From NCBI RefSeq assembly GCF_000002235.5, contig NW_022145599.1, forward strand, positions 9,300,897 to 9,364,896: a stretch of 64,000 nt of DNA, given 5' to 3'. This DNA comes from Strongylocentrotus purpuratus (Eukaryota; Echinodermata; Echinoidea; Camarodonta; Strongylocentrotidae). Shown one piece after another: positions 11,798 to 24,812 of this stretch (positions are counted from its first letter, which is position 1; each line of letters begins with the position of its first letter). The notes beneath the pieces were generated by a model that worked only from the letters and a program-made list of their open reading frames with translations, was not told where the DNA came from and did not search any database. The position numbers were made by a program, and so were the translations under genes.

Positions 11798-12383
11798 ATA
11801 TATTTGTAGTTTGAAAAACTTTTAATGTTTTCTATGTAACTGTGTTTTTCTCCCTCATCGCGAGAATGCAAGATTACCTTCAGTTCATAAGCCTATTGAG
11901 GGATACCAGTCGGCAATAGGACTCTAGATTTTCGATCCAAATGATGAATGTTTATAACGAGAGATAATTAACGTAAAGAAAAAAAGAACTTTCATCTGTC
12001 ATACACAAGAAACAGATAATACAAACAAATATACGAAACTCTATGAGAACAAGGTCGGTTTCCCCTCCCTAATTATTGAAGGACTTGCTTTGTTAATATA
12101 TAAAGTGTAAAGAAAGCAGCAATTCGAGATCTTGTCTCGGTCGACAATTTTGTTGCAAATAACTCCTTTGCAACTGCAGTCATTGCACTTTTGTCCGGTG
12201 TATAATGAGAGTATATTGAAAAGATTCGAATCTTTCCAGTATGTGGATTTTCTAAGGTATCAGATGCATCAACAAGCTGATTTATATCAAGGATTTATTT
12301 TATAATGTGATCTTATTTCATGGATGATAGAGTTGTACATTTGGAGGGGGAAGGGAGGGGGGGGGGGGGGGGGTGCATGAGAT
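11798..12383. other. Spacer, AT-rich
   Basis: No gene or repeat family recognised. It ends in a G-tract at 12357-12373 just before the 269-bp tandem array. Confidence 0.55.
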
Positions 12384-13174
12384 CAACGCAAATCGAAGAG
12401 GGGAAAAGGGTCTCAGACTTTCAGCATTTTCTTTATATAGACAAAATTTATCATTTGAAAGCAATTGAAATCCATTAAAAAAATAAACGTAGAATGCAAA
12501 AATATGATGATGATGATGATGATGGAAAAGATGATGATGATGATGATGATAAAGGTACTAATAGTAAAAGAAAATATATTGACCATTATTCATAGAGCTC
12601 CTTTCCAATTTCTTCTGCTCAAAGTGTTTAACTTCCTTGCATATATAATATTCAACGCAAATCGAAGAGGGGAAAAGGGTCTCAGACTTCCAGCATTTTC
12701 TTTATATAGACAAAATTTATCATTTGAAAGCAATTGAAATCCATTAAAAAAATAAACGTAGAATGCAAAAATATGATGATGATGATGATGATGGAAAAGA
12801 TGATGATGATGATGATGATAAAGGTACTAATAGTAAAAGAAAATATATTGACCATTATTCATAGAGCTCCTTTCCAATTTCTTCTGCTCAAAGTGTTTAA
12901 CTTCCTTGCATATATAATATTCAACGCAAATCGAAGAGGGGAAAAGGGTCTCAGACTTCCAGCATTTTCTTTATATAGACAAAATTTATCATTTGAAAGC
13001 AATTGAAATCCATTAAAAAAAAATAAACGTAGAATGCAAAAATATGATGATGATGATGATGATGATGATGATAAAGGTACTAATAGTAAAAGAAAATATA
13101 TTGACCGTTATTCATATAGCTCCTTTCCAATTTCTTCTGCTCAAAGTGTTTAACTTCCTTGCATATATAATATT
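12384..13174. repeat. Tandem triplication, 269-bp unit containing (GAT)n
   Basis: CAACGCAAATCGAAGAGG recurs at 12384, 12653 and 12922, an exact 269-bp period. Units one and two are nearly identical; unit three has a shorter GAT tract and extra A bases. The two identical Met-rich frames inside come from the ATGATG microsatellite. Near-identity implies recent duplication or gene conversion, or an assembly effect. Confidence 0.9.
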
Positions 13175-15083
13175 TCGTTATACATCGACAAGAAAAGGAG
13201 GTACAATATTCGAGATGAAAATCGTTCTTGTTATGGTGAAATCTCTAAACAAGCACAAACTCCTAGACTAGTTGGTACATCGTGAGTTAAAATGAGATGT
13301 AAAGAAGTATAGAAGCACACGAAAGGAGTGCATTTTGTAGCTTCGAAGAAAAAGGAAGGGAATTCTTTGTTCAGTCGAGATTTAAAATGTGATACTGAGA
13401 ACTGTTCAAGCACATGCAAGGAAGTATTTTTGAAGCTTCAACAAATAAAAAGGGGGACATTTTCTGGTCGAGAGGCGCATTCTCAACCTTTGTCTGCACA
13501 AGATCACCCAAACAAGAATAAAAACAAAACTTTGAGAGGACGGAGGGGGAGAAAGAGTACGTAAGTGAGGCATGACTTACTTTGCCTTCATATTTTGACA
13601 TGGTTAACCTATCGTTCCGTACTTCCGTAAGTCTTAAGTCTGCACCACGTTTCTGCCTCTTTAGGTAAAATAAAGTGAGAAAAAAAAGAAGCAATAAACA
13701 GTTAAAAAAATAAAAGTGATAGGTTTACACTAGACAAAATCAATATACCCATACCTCCAATATAATGAATGTTCATTATTCCTTATAAATTAATATTACG
13801 CCCGCTTGTTGTTACGACATGTAAAATTGAAGAATTTTCCCATTTCCAAATTCCAATACTAAATTGTATTGGTTTTGTTAACGACAATACGAGTCTTTCT
13901 GTCATTTAAGACAAATTGATAAAAGAATTCAAACAATTTCTCAACCACGTCAAAATTTTGATGAAATAAATAATGAGAGTAATGAAAAAATATTTTCTGT
14001 ATATACCTACTTTTAAGAGAGTAACATTTGTATCAATGCTCTTCATGAGTGCCCTGTTTTCATTATCCCACCCTTACATTTATTACATTCGGGTCGAGAA
14101 GTAGGCCAGACACCATGTTCAGAAATCTAAGCACCGAGCTAGGATCTCTAATCCAAGAACTCTCGCATGAGAGTCAAGAGATTTTTACCAATGTACCACA
14201 GTACTTCAACTGTCCAATATATCTTAAATCCGTTTTCTATTCTCTCTTTTTAACCTAAATTATGTAAGGCGTCGTACCGCTACCAGTCCTCCAGGCAAGA
14301 TACTAGCTGGCTATAGTCCTTCACCTTTAGTTTTGTTTTGTACCTCAAAGAAGCGCATCTGATTCACTTTCATGTCGGCACCACCTTGTGTTTGTACCGA
14401 TGAAAAGACTCCTTTAAAACATCTCGTTATACGGTCCCGGTATTTTGTATACTCTCGGTAATACTCTCGTTTCGAGACTGAAAAGCGCGATTCGGAAAAA
14501 TAGGGGATTATTATGATTTTGTGAGAAGAGTGGAGAAAGGAGGTTCTTCCCAAACACAGAGCTAATTAAAAACCGAAGGAAACGTAAAGTGCGCCTTTGA
14601 TTTGGACGAGGAAGGGGGCATTTTAGGGTTGCGTTGTTGTGGTGTTATCGCTGATGGGGATAAGAATAACCTGAGATGGCTAATAACATGAAGGGTAAAT
14701 AGAGAAGAAGAAGAAGTTCTGACATCCACATAATGTGATTTGATTGGTAAATTTGTTTCGAGAGGGAAGGAGGCGGGGGAGGGGGGGGGGGGGGGGGCTA
14801 AACCTGGGCAGAAGAACCGAATGTATATAATGTCTCACTGACAGTTTCTTTGGCGCCTAGAGCGTATGATATATCATTCTTTTTGCTTTTGAAATCTTTT
14901 ACAATAATTTGTATTAATATCTTGTATAGATGAAATAATGTGAGACATACGCAAACATAGTGTTATATTTATTTAAAGTGATAGATCTACACAAGATGAT
15001 GTCAATATTATATGTGAGTTGATTTTTGCTCCAGTTTACGAACGTCTATGGAAAAAATACAAAAAAAGGATATATATATATAT

Positions 15084-15128
<45 letters not shown>

Positions 15129-16405
15129 CACACACGATGACTCCTATTTTTAATGCATGGCATCGCAGTAAAACAGTTTAGTTACCCTGCAGACGATAAA
15201 ATCATCATCTTCCTTTCGCACGTGTTATCCGGAGGAATGGGAAAATCGAACAAAACTTGCTTAAGGGAGACAAAAAGTAGCCTACTATTGATAAGTAGAA
15301 GACACCTAAAGAAATAAGGGGGATAAAAGCAGCAATTCGAAAACAAACATTGCGGTGTGAAGTGGTACTTGAAGCTTCTTTTCATCATCAACCCTCTTTT
15401 TCCTCCTACTTAAAATACAATTCAATTTACTTTTGTCGCTGATAAGATTGAAGACGTCTAAAGGAGCCAGGCTTTGTTGAGATGTAGGAGTTGGAATTAA
15501 AAATGAAGATACGACAAGGGCTCGTCTGGGCATATCAGTTGATAACATACAATGCAGGTATATTTATGTATATACTAGGTCTAAAAATAACGACATTTCA
15601 CATTTTGGAATATTATTAACTTAATCAAATTAGTATCAAGTAGACCTCGTTGATCATTTAAGTCGAATATTGTAGAATTAATTATTACAGAGTAGTTAAG
15701 GCACTTCTAAAAACACCTCTTCCCCTGAAAAGAAAAAGTAAAATAATGCCTTGGATTCCTCGTTAGGCAGTTAGATTTTCACTCTTTGACAATTTAGGCC
15801 ATGGATTTTGTGTATCGGTAAATGATTCACAACAACATATTAACATTATATTTGAATCCTCATTAGAATGTCACTTTTGACAATAAAGTCCATCTGCGTG
15901 TATCAGTAATCGACAACTGTATTTCAAATTAAACATCACATAGTATCAAAATAAATTATGATGGTTCATATAATAACATTTTAATTACGTGAAATGTACA
16001 CATGTCTGACACACATAAAAACAACAACGAGTAAAGGACTAGTTGTCGATTGCTGGTAGTAAGATATTACAAAAGCTTACAAGAGACAACCAGAGATATA
16101 CAATGCTCATCAAAAAAGAAAGAAATATACAAAAAGACACCTGGGCAAATGAAAGAAAAAAGATAAAAACGCAACCTCTCATTCCTACTGACCCCCTATG
16201 ATATTCAAAATGCTTGCCCAGTTGGCAGCATGGATGACTTATTTGTTTTCCTTTGTGCAATGTAAAAGAAAATTACAAAAGTGACTGAGAGTAGGCTTTG
16301 TAACGCCTCAGCGACACCTGAAAGTATTTTGTTTACCTAAGAAAGTTCGAGAGATATATATTTCTAGACTTTAATACAAGAATTTATCATTACAGACTTA
16401 TTTAT
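13175..16405. other. Spacer without a recognised gene
   Basis: Contains a G-tract near 14780-14798 and a (GA)n run at about 15087-15126. No supported exon on either strand. Confidence 0.5.
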
Positions 16406-16406
16406 A

Positions 16407-16530
16407 ATTCTAGGCGTATTTTTCATTCTAGACTTACGAGGCTTAATTATCACCATAGACTTTATAGTTATCATTCTAGGCTTATTTTTCATTCTTGACT
16501 TACGAGGCTCATTTATCATTATGCGTTGTG
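16407..16530. repeat. Two-copy tandem repeat, 66-bp period
   Basis: ATTCTAGGC(G/T)TATTTTTCATTCT recurs at 16407 and 16473, followed in both copies by GACTTACGAGGCT. Degenerate and short. Confidence 0.6.
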
Positions 16531-16820
16531 CTATAAAACTGCCATTATTTGGCTGAATAAAGTATTGCGGGCAGTGCATTATGGTATGGCTGTGCTCTGA
16601 ATTGATGATACGTACACACATATTCTCTGGTCTGGATTGATCAAGATATTGAAATCTAATTAAAGATTCAAATAATCATTTCAAATGTTAAAAGTAAAGA
16701 AACGACACTAAAGTTACTCTAAATGAAAATTTACAATAATGTAGAGTTCATGTACAACGAGCATGTTAAGCAAATTAAGCTGGATATCAGTTAGTTTATT
16801 TAATTATTATCAATCAAAGT

Positions 16821-17076
16821 AATGACGAGATGAGAAGATGAAAGAGAGTAGGAGTGACAGAGAGGGAGAGAAATGTGATGTATACAGAAGGGAGAGAGGG
16901 AGAGACTATGACTTGTATTGTATCTATTCACCTGTTTTTATCACTTTCCAACTAATAATGGATGTAATTATGTTACTGATTCATTTTTTTTGTCTACGAT
17001 GATTTACAAATATGGGGAGGGGGTGCGAGGTGAAAGGGAGATATAGAAATAGATACAGATAGAGATAGAGAGAGAG

Positions 17077-17110
<34 letters not shown>

Positions 17111-17287
17111 GGGGTGGGGTGGAGGAGAAAAGGATTGAGAAATAAAGGAGACAGAAATAAAGTAAAAGATAGAGGGAAGAGACAGAGAGAAAGAAAGACA
17201 GAAAAAGACAGAAAGAGATAGAGGGAGAAAGAGAAACAGAGAGAAGGAAAGACAGACACACAGAGGGAGGAAGAAACATAATGAGAG

Positions 17288-17325
<38 letters not shown>

Positions 17326-18075
17326 GGAGACACAGAGGGGAAGAGAGAGAGAGAGTGAGGCAGACATACATACACACATAGTGACGAAGAGACAGAATTT
17401 AGAGAGAAAGAGAGAGAGAGGGGGACATAGAGGGGGAAGAGAGAGATAAAGAAAGCGATATACAGCGTGTCCACACACAAAACAATTTATCCCGAAACTC
17501 TATAACGATACGTCGTATAAAGAATCATCGTATAAATTCCAGGATGTCCACACACAAGAAACGTCGTCACTAAAGAATCATCGTATAAAATGCCCCCTGT
17601 CCACACACAACATTTTCCGTGATTCTTTATAGAGTTTCGCGATAGTGATAAGAGGTCTGGTCTCATTTCGCTCGAGGTCACGTTAAGCCCCGCCCAGTTA
17701 GTTACACTAGTTACACTCCCCCTGTCCACACACAACATTTTCCGTGATTAGGCGTGATTCTTTATCGAGTTTCAGTTCGAAACGATGCCCAAACCTGCGT
17801 TTCGTTAGACTAGTTTCGTTATACGACGTATCGTTAGTGAGCGTCCACACCTACAATTTTGGTCGTAAAACTATCGCGAAACGGTATCACTATCGCGAAA
17901 CGGTATAGCTAATCATGATTAGTCACGGAAAATGTTGTGTGTGGACAGGGGGGTAGAGAGAGAGGTTGGGGGAGGGGAGGAAGAGAGAGAGAGAGAGGGG
18001 GGGTAGAGAAGGAGTGAGAGAGAGAGGGAGAGAGAGAGAGAGAGAGTGAGAAAGAGGGAAGAGGTGGGGGGGGGG
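16821..18075. repeat. GA-rich purine tract interrupted by an inverted-repeat element
   Basis: Purine-rich sequence with several (GA)n runs (16850-16900, 17060-17110, 17285-17325, 17400-17460, 17955-18060). The long Ser/Leu frames on the minus strand are low-complexity artefacts. The tract is split by the transposon cluster at 17467-17953. Confidence 0.85.
17467..17953. mobile_element. Nested MITE cluster with TGTCCACACACAACATTTTC ends
   Basis: The clearest copy is 17718-17952: its two ends are perfect 30-bp inverted repeats beginning CCCCCTGTCCACACACAAC and ending TTTTCCGTGA. Further copies of the same left end begin at 17593, near 17547 and at 17467, and a right-type end motif, GCGTCCACACC, lies near 17845. 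This suggests repeated insertion of the family into itself inside a GA tract. The interior has CpG-rich palindromic motifs (ATACGACGTATCG). No target duplication is clear. Confidence 0.65.
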
Positions 18076-18484
18076 GGGCGGTGATAGAGACATGAGGGAG
18101 CTAGAAGCATATCATCTGAATCCGATGAAGACATAGAGAAAAGGGTAACTGGGGGTCGGGTGGGGGTGAATAAAAAAACTTTATATGCCATCACGAGGAG
18201 GATTAAAGCAGGATTTAAAATGGCAGGTTAATGCAGTGATGAAACGGCCTTCACCAAAGAACAAGTTAATTTGAAGACGACATATTAGTGTATGATCACC
18301 ACCAATAAGGCTATTACTATACGTATAAAGGCAACAATTGACTTGGTATAGGCTTAAACCACCTTCGTTCTGGCACTAAACAGCTACCAAAATTGTTAAA
18401 GGCACATGGTATGAATTTTTATCATCCTTTTAATCCTGCATTTACGATGCATGCTGTGTTTGAAGAAAAAAACTAGATGGAATT

Positions 18485-19319
18485 CGACTGCGCGCAGTCG
18501 AAAATGATGCCTCCGTCATAGAGCAATTTTACAAACCAAAACAGAAGAAATTTTTCGGATTCAAGTTCAATTGTACTCCATTGACAGGTTCTCAGAATAT
18601 CGTGATTACAAGCAATTTCTCATATGACCCTTTGATCTTTGACCTCATGACCCTAAAATCTACTCAGTTCATTGGCTCTGCAAGATGTCCTGAGTTAAAT
18701 AGTCATCCATCTGTCAGTTCTAATGAGAATGCGTTCACAAGCTATTTTTGCATACATAATGAGCCCATGATTTTTGACCTTTGACCTTATGAACCAAGAA
18801 TCTACTCAGTTCATTGGCTCTGCAAGTAACATACATGACCTAATTTTGGCAGGAATCCATCAATCGGTTCTTGAGATAACGCGATCACAAGCTGTTTATG
18901 CATACATAATGAGCCCTGTGACCTTTGACCTTTAACCTCATGACCCCAAAATCTAATCAGTTCATTGGCTCTGCAAGATACATACATGACCAACGTTTGG
19001 CAGGAATCCATCAATCGGTTCTTCAGATAACGCGATCACGAGCTGTTTTTGCATACCTAATGAGCCCTGTGACCTTTGACCTTTGACCTCGTGACCCCAA
19101 AATCTAATCAGTTCATCGGCTCTGCAAGATACATACATGACCAAAGTTTGGCAGGAATCCATCGATCGGTTCTTCAGATAACGCGATCACAAGAACGGGA
19201 CGTACGTACGTACAGACGTACAGACGTACATACGTACGTACAGACGTACAGACGTACGTACGGACGGACGGACAACCCGAAAACATAATGCCTCCGGCTA
19301 CTTCGTAACGGAGGCATAA
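18485..19319. repeat. Dispersed element built of about 142-151-bp tandem units rich in TGACCT half-sites
   Basis: CAGTTCATTGGCTCTGCAAG recurs at 18665, 18807, 18958 and, with one change, 19109. Units carry runs of TGACCT. The right side is a (CGTA)n/(GACG)n-like stretch (19200-19270) and a terminal hairpin TGCCTCCG / CGGAGGCA (19289-19316). The left side has TGCCTCCG at 18508 and a perfect palindrome CGACTGCGCGCAGTCG at 18485-18500. The end structure suggests a mobile element, but the class is unclear. Confidence 0.65.
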
Positions 19320-19425
19320 AAAAGAAGTGAACGACACGTACACTGGCAAGTTTCGAAGATAGTGATTATCATGTAGTGCATAAAATGAGAAATTCCTTTA
19401 CTCACCTGCTTTCTGTAAGCTTGAT

Positions 19426-19673
19426 CAGGCGCGTACGCAGGATTTTTTCAAGGGGGGGGGGGGGGGTTAACATTTTTAAATCGGGCCGAAAATTTCGCAA
19501 CGACTCAGTCAGCCGCTGAAAAAGTGGGGAGTAGGGGACACTTTTTTTGGGGGGGGGGGGGGGGTCTCGAAATTTGAAAATTTACACTTTCCTCCGTTAA
19601 AAAAAAAAAAAAAAAAAAATACCAAAGGGGGGGGGGGGGGTTCAACCCCAAAACCCCCCTGCGTACGCGCCTG
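19426..19673. mobile_element. hAT-like MITE, 248 bp, with perfect 8-bp target duplication
   Basis: The ends CAGGCGCGTACGCAGG and CCTGCGTACGCGCCTG are perfect 16-bp inverted repeats. They are flanked by AGCTTGAT on both sides (19418-19425 and 19674-19681). The interior is nearly all G-tracts, one A-tract and a CTCGAAATTTGAAAATTT motif that recurs at 21785. There is no coding capacity. Confidence 0.85.
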
Positions 19674-19854
19674 AGCTTGATTGAGGGTACAAATTCAATA
19701 GAATACAAATTGTTACAATTAGCTTTAACTGAAATTTTATTTTGCGAATCAAGATTTTCACTTTTGTTAAATCTTGACTTCGAAAGAAAATTAGTCTGAT
19801 AGCAACAAATAAAAATAAACATCATTATGCAATGAAAATAAAAATGCAGCACAA

Positions 19855-19960
19855 ATCTTATAAAGCGCATCTTCCAACGCAGAGGTCTAGGATTCGAATC
19901 CTATTGGTCTCGATTTCTTGTCGTCTCGATCGTTGTTGTTCTCGACCGGAGACTTCCTTG
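19855..19960 (+). repeat. tRNA-like SINE fragment
   Basis: GGATTCGAATCC (about 19890-19901) is a canonical box-B/T-arm sequence, preceded by AAAGCGCATCTTCCAACGCAG, a right-half tRNA look-alike. No convincing left half or acceptor stem pairing, so not called as a tRNA gene. Confidence 0.4.
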
Positions 19961-22900
19961 TAAATTAAAGTAATCAAACGTGTTACATTTTAGTCCCGGA
20001 ACCCCTAATCGTGGTCCCTTGCATCATACTTAATTAATCTACACGAACGGTCATGAAAACCTAGGCCCAAAACAAATCAACATGATCAAGGAAAACTTAG
20101 CTGAATAATGCTGGCTGGCTATTTTTATGGGGGGGGGGGGTCTTAAAGTAGGCAATAACTATTAAAATAGGGGCACGGTAGGTTGACGGCCTCCTCCTCA
20201 ATCTCCTCTAAATCCGCCACTGTTTGGGATTAGCAAACAAACGTTAAGAGAATTAGACAAACCGACACCGATCCCTCGACTAAGCGCACTCAGAATTATA
20301 AAGATGAATGTAAAAGAGCAGGTGTTGATTTATTTAACGAAATACTTACATATATGCAGCGTTGCCATGCTTCTAGCGCTTCTAAAAGTTAACATAACAT
20401 TTGCTGTCGTACTTATACTCCTTTTCCTTCTGTTTCCTCTTACATCATGTAAGTATGGCGGCATCACGTGATCTTCTTTTCTGCTTCTGGAGTACCGGCC
20501 TTAATCTGCAGCTATCCTCTCATTTTTTTGGTGTGTGTACTGGTGCAGGAATTGATTTTCCGGTTGGGCTTTTTAAATTTTGAGCACTATCTTGCAGAGA
20601 TACTTTGCAAAAAGGTTTGAGCAGCAATATTATCACTTTGAAGCTGGATATGAATATTGACACGTTCTTGGAGTCGATTCATGAATAAAATCGGAAGTCA
20701 AAAAGAGTTCGACGTACTCAATACGAGGTCATCCTTCCCGAAAATTTGGTAAGTTAAACATGTGTATACGAATTGGCGTATCGCGATACTTGCGTTCCAT
20801 AACATCTTCAGTAACAAATATAATATACAGACCTATCCTGGCTCTTTTTCTTCTTCTCCTAATCTCATAAAAGTTTAACAGTATCCATGATTTTCCCTTT
20901 AAATAGCTAAAGACTAAATACAATTAATACAGATGAAGAACAAACAAAGATGGAACGAACGAACGAATAGAGAGGGAAATAAGAGTATATTCATAAACAT
21001 ATTCTTTTTAAACTAATATACACTCTTACACAATTTTTAAAGATACCAGCGTGTATCAGTTCCAAAAACCATCTCCATTTTTATTTCTGCCGAGTCATCC
21101 TCTGTTCACGTTGTTTTAATGATCTACAAATCACCTGCCCGTGCCGTATCTACCAAAACGTCTTCACCAAACATTTCTTGTTTGTCATCCAGAGAAAATG
21201 CTCCTGTTCCTTATACTTTTATTTTAACGACTGGATGACAATAATGCTCTATTGGATATCGGATACAGTCTTATAGTTGTTAACAAGGGAGCAACAAGTG
21301 ATAATGTCATTGTAGACACTCATTGGTTGTTTGTTAAAGGGCTCTCTTCTCCAGCCGAGAAAGGATAAAATTATTGGCTAGCTTTAGTAGATATCTAAAG
21401 AAGGGCAAAGTGCGGTTTCCGTTTTCGCAAGGAGCAAGTGAAAGGAAACCAAATAAATCTACTTCCAATTTTAGTTCCAAAGCTTGAAATATTCTATTTT
21501 AACTGGCATGACACATAATCAAGGTGCATACATGCATAAATAGATTTAGCTTATGGGTACATACATCTGTAGATACAATAAATGCCCAGCGTGCAGGAAA
21601 ATGATAAAGTGCATTTCTACGACAGGTTTACTAATGTTTGATGAAAAATGATCAAAAACTCTACAGAATGTTTCCAAGTTTGTCAAGAAAATACCTAAAC
21701 TGGGTCAGACATTGCGATATATTACCATGTATTCTATGTCATTAGCGTTTTTTCGACTTTTTAGTGAGCATATTTTTTTTATGGCCCTCGAAAATTTGAA
21801 AATTTGCACCCCCCCTTGAGCGCGGGGGGGGGGGGGGGATCTCCCCCAAAAGGTAAAATTAACGTGTTTTTACACGTTTCTTCCCAGGGGAGGGGGGGGG
21901 GGGGGGCGGGCCCCGGGCCTCCCCTGGATTCGCCACTGTCATGTATAGAAAAAGCAAAATTCCTTGATTGGAAAACGAAATGACATAGGATCAATATTCA
22001 GTTCAGATCATTGTAACTCGGCTTTTAAAACCTCACTAAATTCATTATATTAATTGTCTATTCCGGACTGGATTAGGGGATGCATGAGGATGTAAGGGAG
22101 TGGGGGAGGGGGCAGGGAGGAGGTTTCCGCAAAAATATCGGAATAGCCCTATGACATGTATAGAGCTAATAAGTTTACGATGACCCCCCTATCCTTAAGA
22201 TGGATACACGCCTCTAATATATCGCTGAAAATACTTGCTGATAGCCGAAGAATCTTTAGAAAGTACACATTAGATGGGGTTATAAAATCCTGTTTTTAAT
22301 CATATCAATAATTCATTCCATTTCGAAGTTAAAACACAAATAACCTTACAAATGGGAAAATTCAAGATAGCAATCTACCAAAGAAACAAAAACTTATGTT
22401 GGGGTTCGCGATGATGGATAAATCATCCTGTTCCCACCACCGTCATTAAAAGAAAGCTACCTCATTAACCACTGACGTTTGGGGAAGTTCCAGCGTAGCA
22501 CCCCCCCCCCTTCTCGCCCCCCCCGTTCCAATGGAAGGCTCACAAGAAGAAGAAAAAAATCATTACAACACGCAGTGGGATCTTTGGGCAGCTCAGAGAC
22601 ATTCGCCCTTCATCAAATGAGGAAGATGGGAGACCCCCAACCCCTTTTTTCTATGTCTGGATACGTCATTCCTCGTGAAAATAACCAAAACAAGCACAAC
22701 ATCGTCCTCACCAATTTTCATCAACGCTTATTCTCACCATCACCCATACAAATCTTTTGAGAAGAACACGAAACACAGACACTTAAAGCACGAAGAATCA
22801 ATATCCATTTTCTTCGGGAGGCGGTGGGTAATCGATTGTGGCAACGATCAATATCAAAAAGAATGTTTTATTTCTTTCAAGAGGTGTTGTCGATTGACAT

Positions 22901-24597
22901 AAACAGATAAAGGAAGGCAGAAGTACGGACGAGATCAGAGAGATTTGAAAAGAAGCAGGGGGCGCATTTATGATCCTGCGCGAGTTTAATACAATGCCTG
23001 TCTTGAATGATCACGAAAAACATCGAGTGAAATTAAAACATGTTCAGTTGGCTGGATAGCCAGTTAATGATTAGCACATAATACTTTTGAGATAATCATT
23101 TTGAAAGGTGCTGCAAAAGAGTACAAGTCAAATTTAATTTTCTTGCAAAATTGCACATGCACGGGTAATCATTCCAACTGCGTTATTAATCACGCCAATA
23201 AAGGCCCTGAAGACGTGCGCCATTGTAGTCTTGAGACGCAACGTCTGCGCTTTTTGTGTGTGAGCAGACCACCTCCTTGATCCATCTAGCTGTACATCAC
23301 ATGGTCTCCACGAATAAAAAGAGAATTCATGAGATGAAGTCGTGGCAGGTAAAGTGAAGCAGGACACAATCAGTAATGTGACTACGGGAGTTTACCCCTC
23401 CCCTCCGACAAGCAAACAAAAAGAAGAAGGAGGAGAAGAAAAAATGAAGAAGAATTAGAAGAAGAAGAAGAAGAAGAAGAAGAAGAAAAGACGAAGAAAT
23501 CATGATGCTTTAGGCTTACCTATTTTTTTCCCTTTCTTTAAATATTGCTTTCTCGTCTATTTTAAAACAAAATCTCAGTGTATACTGCTTACAAAAGATA
23601 TCATTGTCTTATTTACTTCTATGGGTAATACCGTAATTGTAAAAATACCTCCAAATCATACATACATATCTTTTGTTACACACTAACAAATTCCATAGAA
23701 TAATCGTAAACGGTTACCATAGCTTACCGTTCGTCTGAACACGAGAGGGAGTCTCGAGACTGCGCAGTATCACACGTACTTTTAATCACTAAGGTGTGTG
23801 GCCGAGGACACACTATATTGCATATAGCTTATGGTGTGGAATGGTGCGGAATGGTGTGGAACTTATGCCAATCTCAATTTTGGTCTTTATTCTAAACCAG
23901 AAGATTGATATCGCAAGATGTTGAAGGAATATTATCAATAGTGTATAAACTGCTTTATACTGAGGTAAGGTGATATTTAATTGCATTTACTCTTGTTTAT
24001 AACCTTCTGCATTAATCTGTAATAAATGATCATTTGGTGTAGTATTTTTTTTCGCTATCGTCCTTTCCTTCATTTTCATCATTTTTGTTTCTTCTAATCT
24101 TTTTCTTTCTTTATCGTCTTCTTTTTCTCCTTGTTCCCGCATCCTCCTTAAACTTTTCTCTCTTTCATGCTACCATATTAATTTTCTGTTCCTCCTTAAT
24201 CTTCTCCATCGTCTTCATCTTTTTCTATATTAATACCTTTTCCATCGTAATGTTTTCTTCTTTCAATTTTAATCCTATTCTGTTGTTTCACCTTTGTTTA
24301 AAGTGGCTCACATTAATACAATCATATCTTCCGCTTTTGTATACGCTACTCGAATTCAACGCTACAATATTATATTTCCTATTACGTTTTAAAAGGAAGG
24401 TGTGTCGACCAAGATTATACTTTTGCATGAGGATTCTTTCGCAAAAATAGATCACTTTAATACGTACGCAATTTAAGAACGACGATACAGAAAGATATTA
24501 AACGAAATCTTGAAAAACTACGGAATGACAAATCACTCCATCGTGAGGCCTTAGCAGACATATATATTGTACAAACCGTGTTGCTTGCACTTATATG
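19961..24597. other. Spacer with hAT-like end remnants and microsatellites
   Basis: CTAAATCCGCCACTG at about 20195-20212 and CCTGGATTCGCCACTG at about 21921-21937 look like lone right ends of hAT-like MITEs next to G-tracts. A (GAA)n stretch is at 23405-23490. No supported gene. Confidence 0.5.
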
Positions 24598-24723
24598 CAG
24601 GCACGTAGCCAGACTTTGATGTTGTTTTTTTTTTTGGGGGGCACATACATGTAATCGATCGAGGTAAAAAAAAAGGGGTCTAAAAAAGTTCAACTGATCT
24701 TGGATTTTTTTAATTTATTTATT

Positions 24724-24756
<33 letters not shown>

Positions 24757-24812
24757 TTTTTTGGGGGGGGGGGGGCACGTGCCCCCCGTGCCCCCCTGTG
24801 GTTACGTGCCTG
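24598..24812. mobile_element. hAT-like MITE, 215 bp, with perfect 8-bp target duplication
   Basis: The ends CAGGCACGTAGCCAG and GTGGTTACGTGCCTG are inverted repeats with two mismatches. They are flanked by CTTATATG at 24590-24597 and again at 24813-24820. The interior is T-tracts, (ATT)n and G-tracts. Same family style as 19426-19673. Confidence 0.85.

Noticed and set aside
12465-13006. Two identical 90-residue Met-rich frames
   Set aside because: Each is a reading of the (GAT)n microsatellite inside the 269-bp tandem repeat; identity reflects DNA duplication, not a gene family.
16981-17480. Three overlapping Ser/Leu-rich frames of 127-165 residues on the minus strand
   Set aside because: Pure translation of a GA microsatellite tract; all three frames are open, as expected for such repeats.
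18485-19319. A CRISPR-like or rRNA-like array from the regular 142-151-bp period
   Set aside because: This is eukaryotic DNA; units are long, degenerate and without unique spacers, and no rRNA signature is present.
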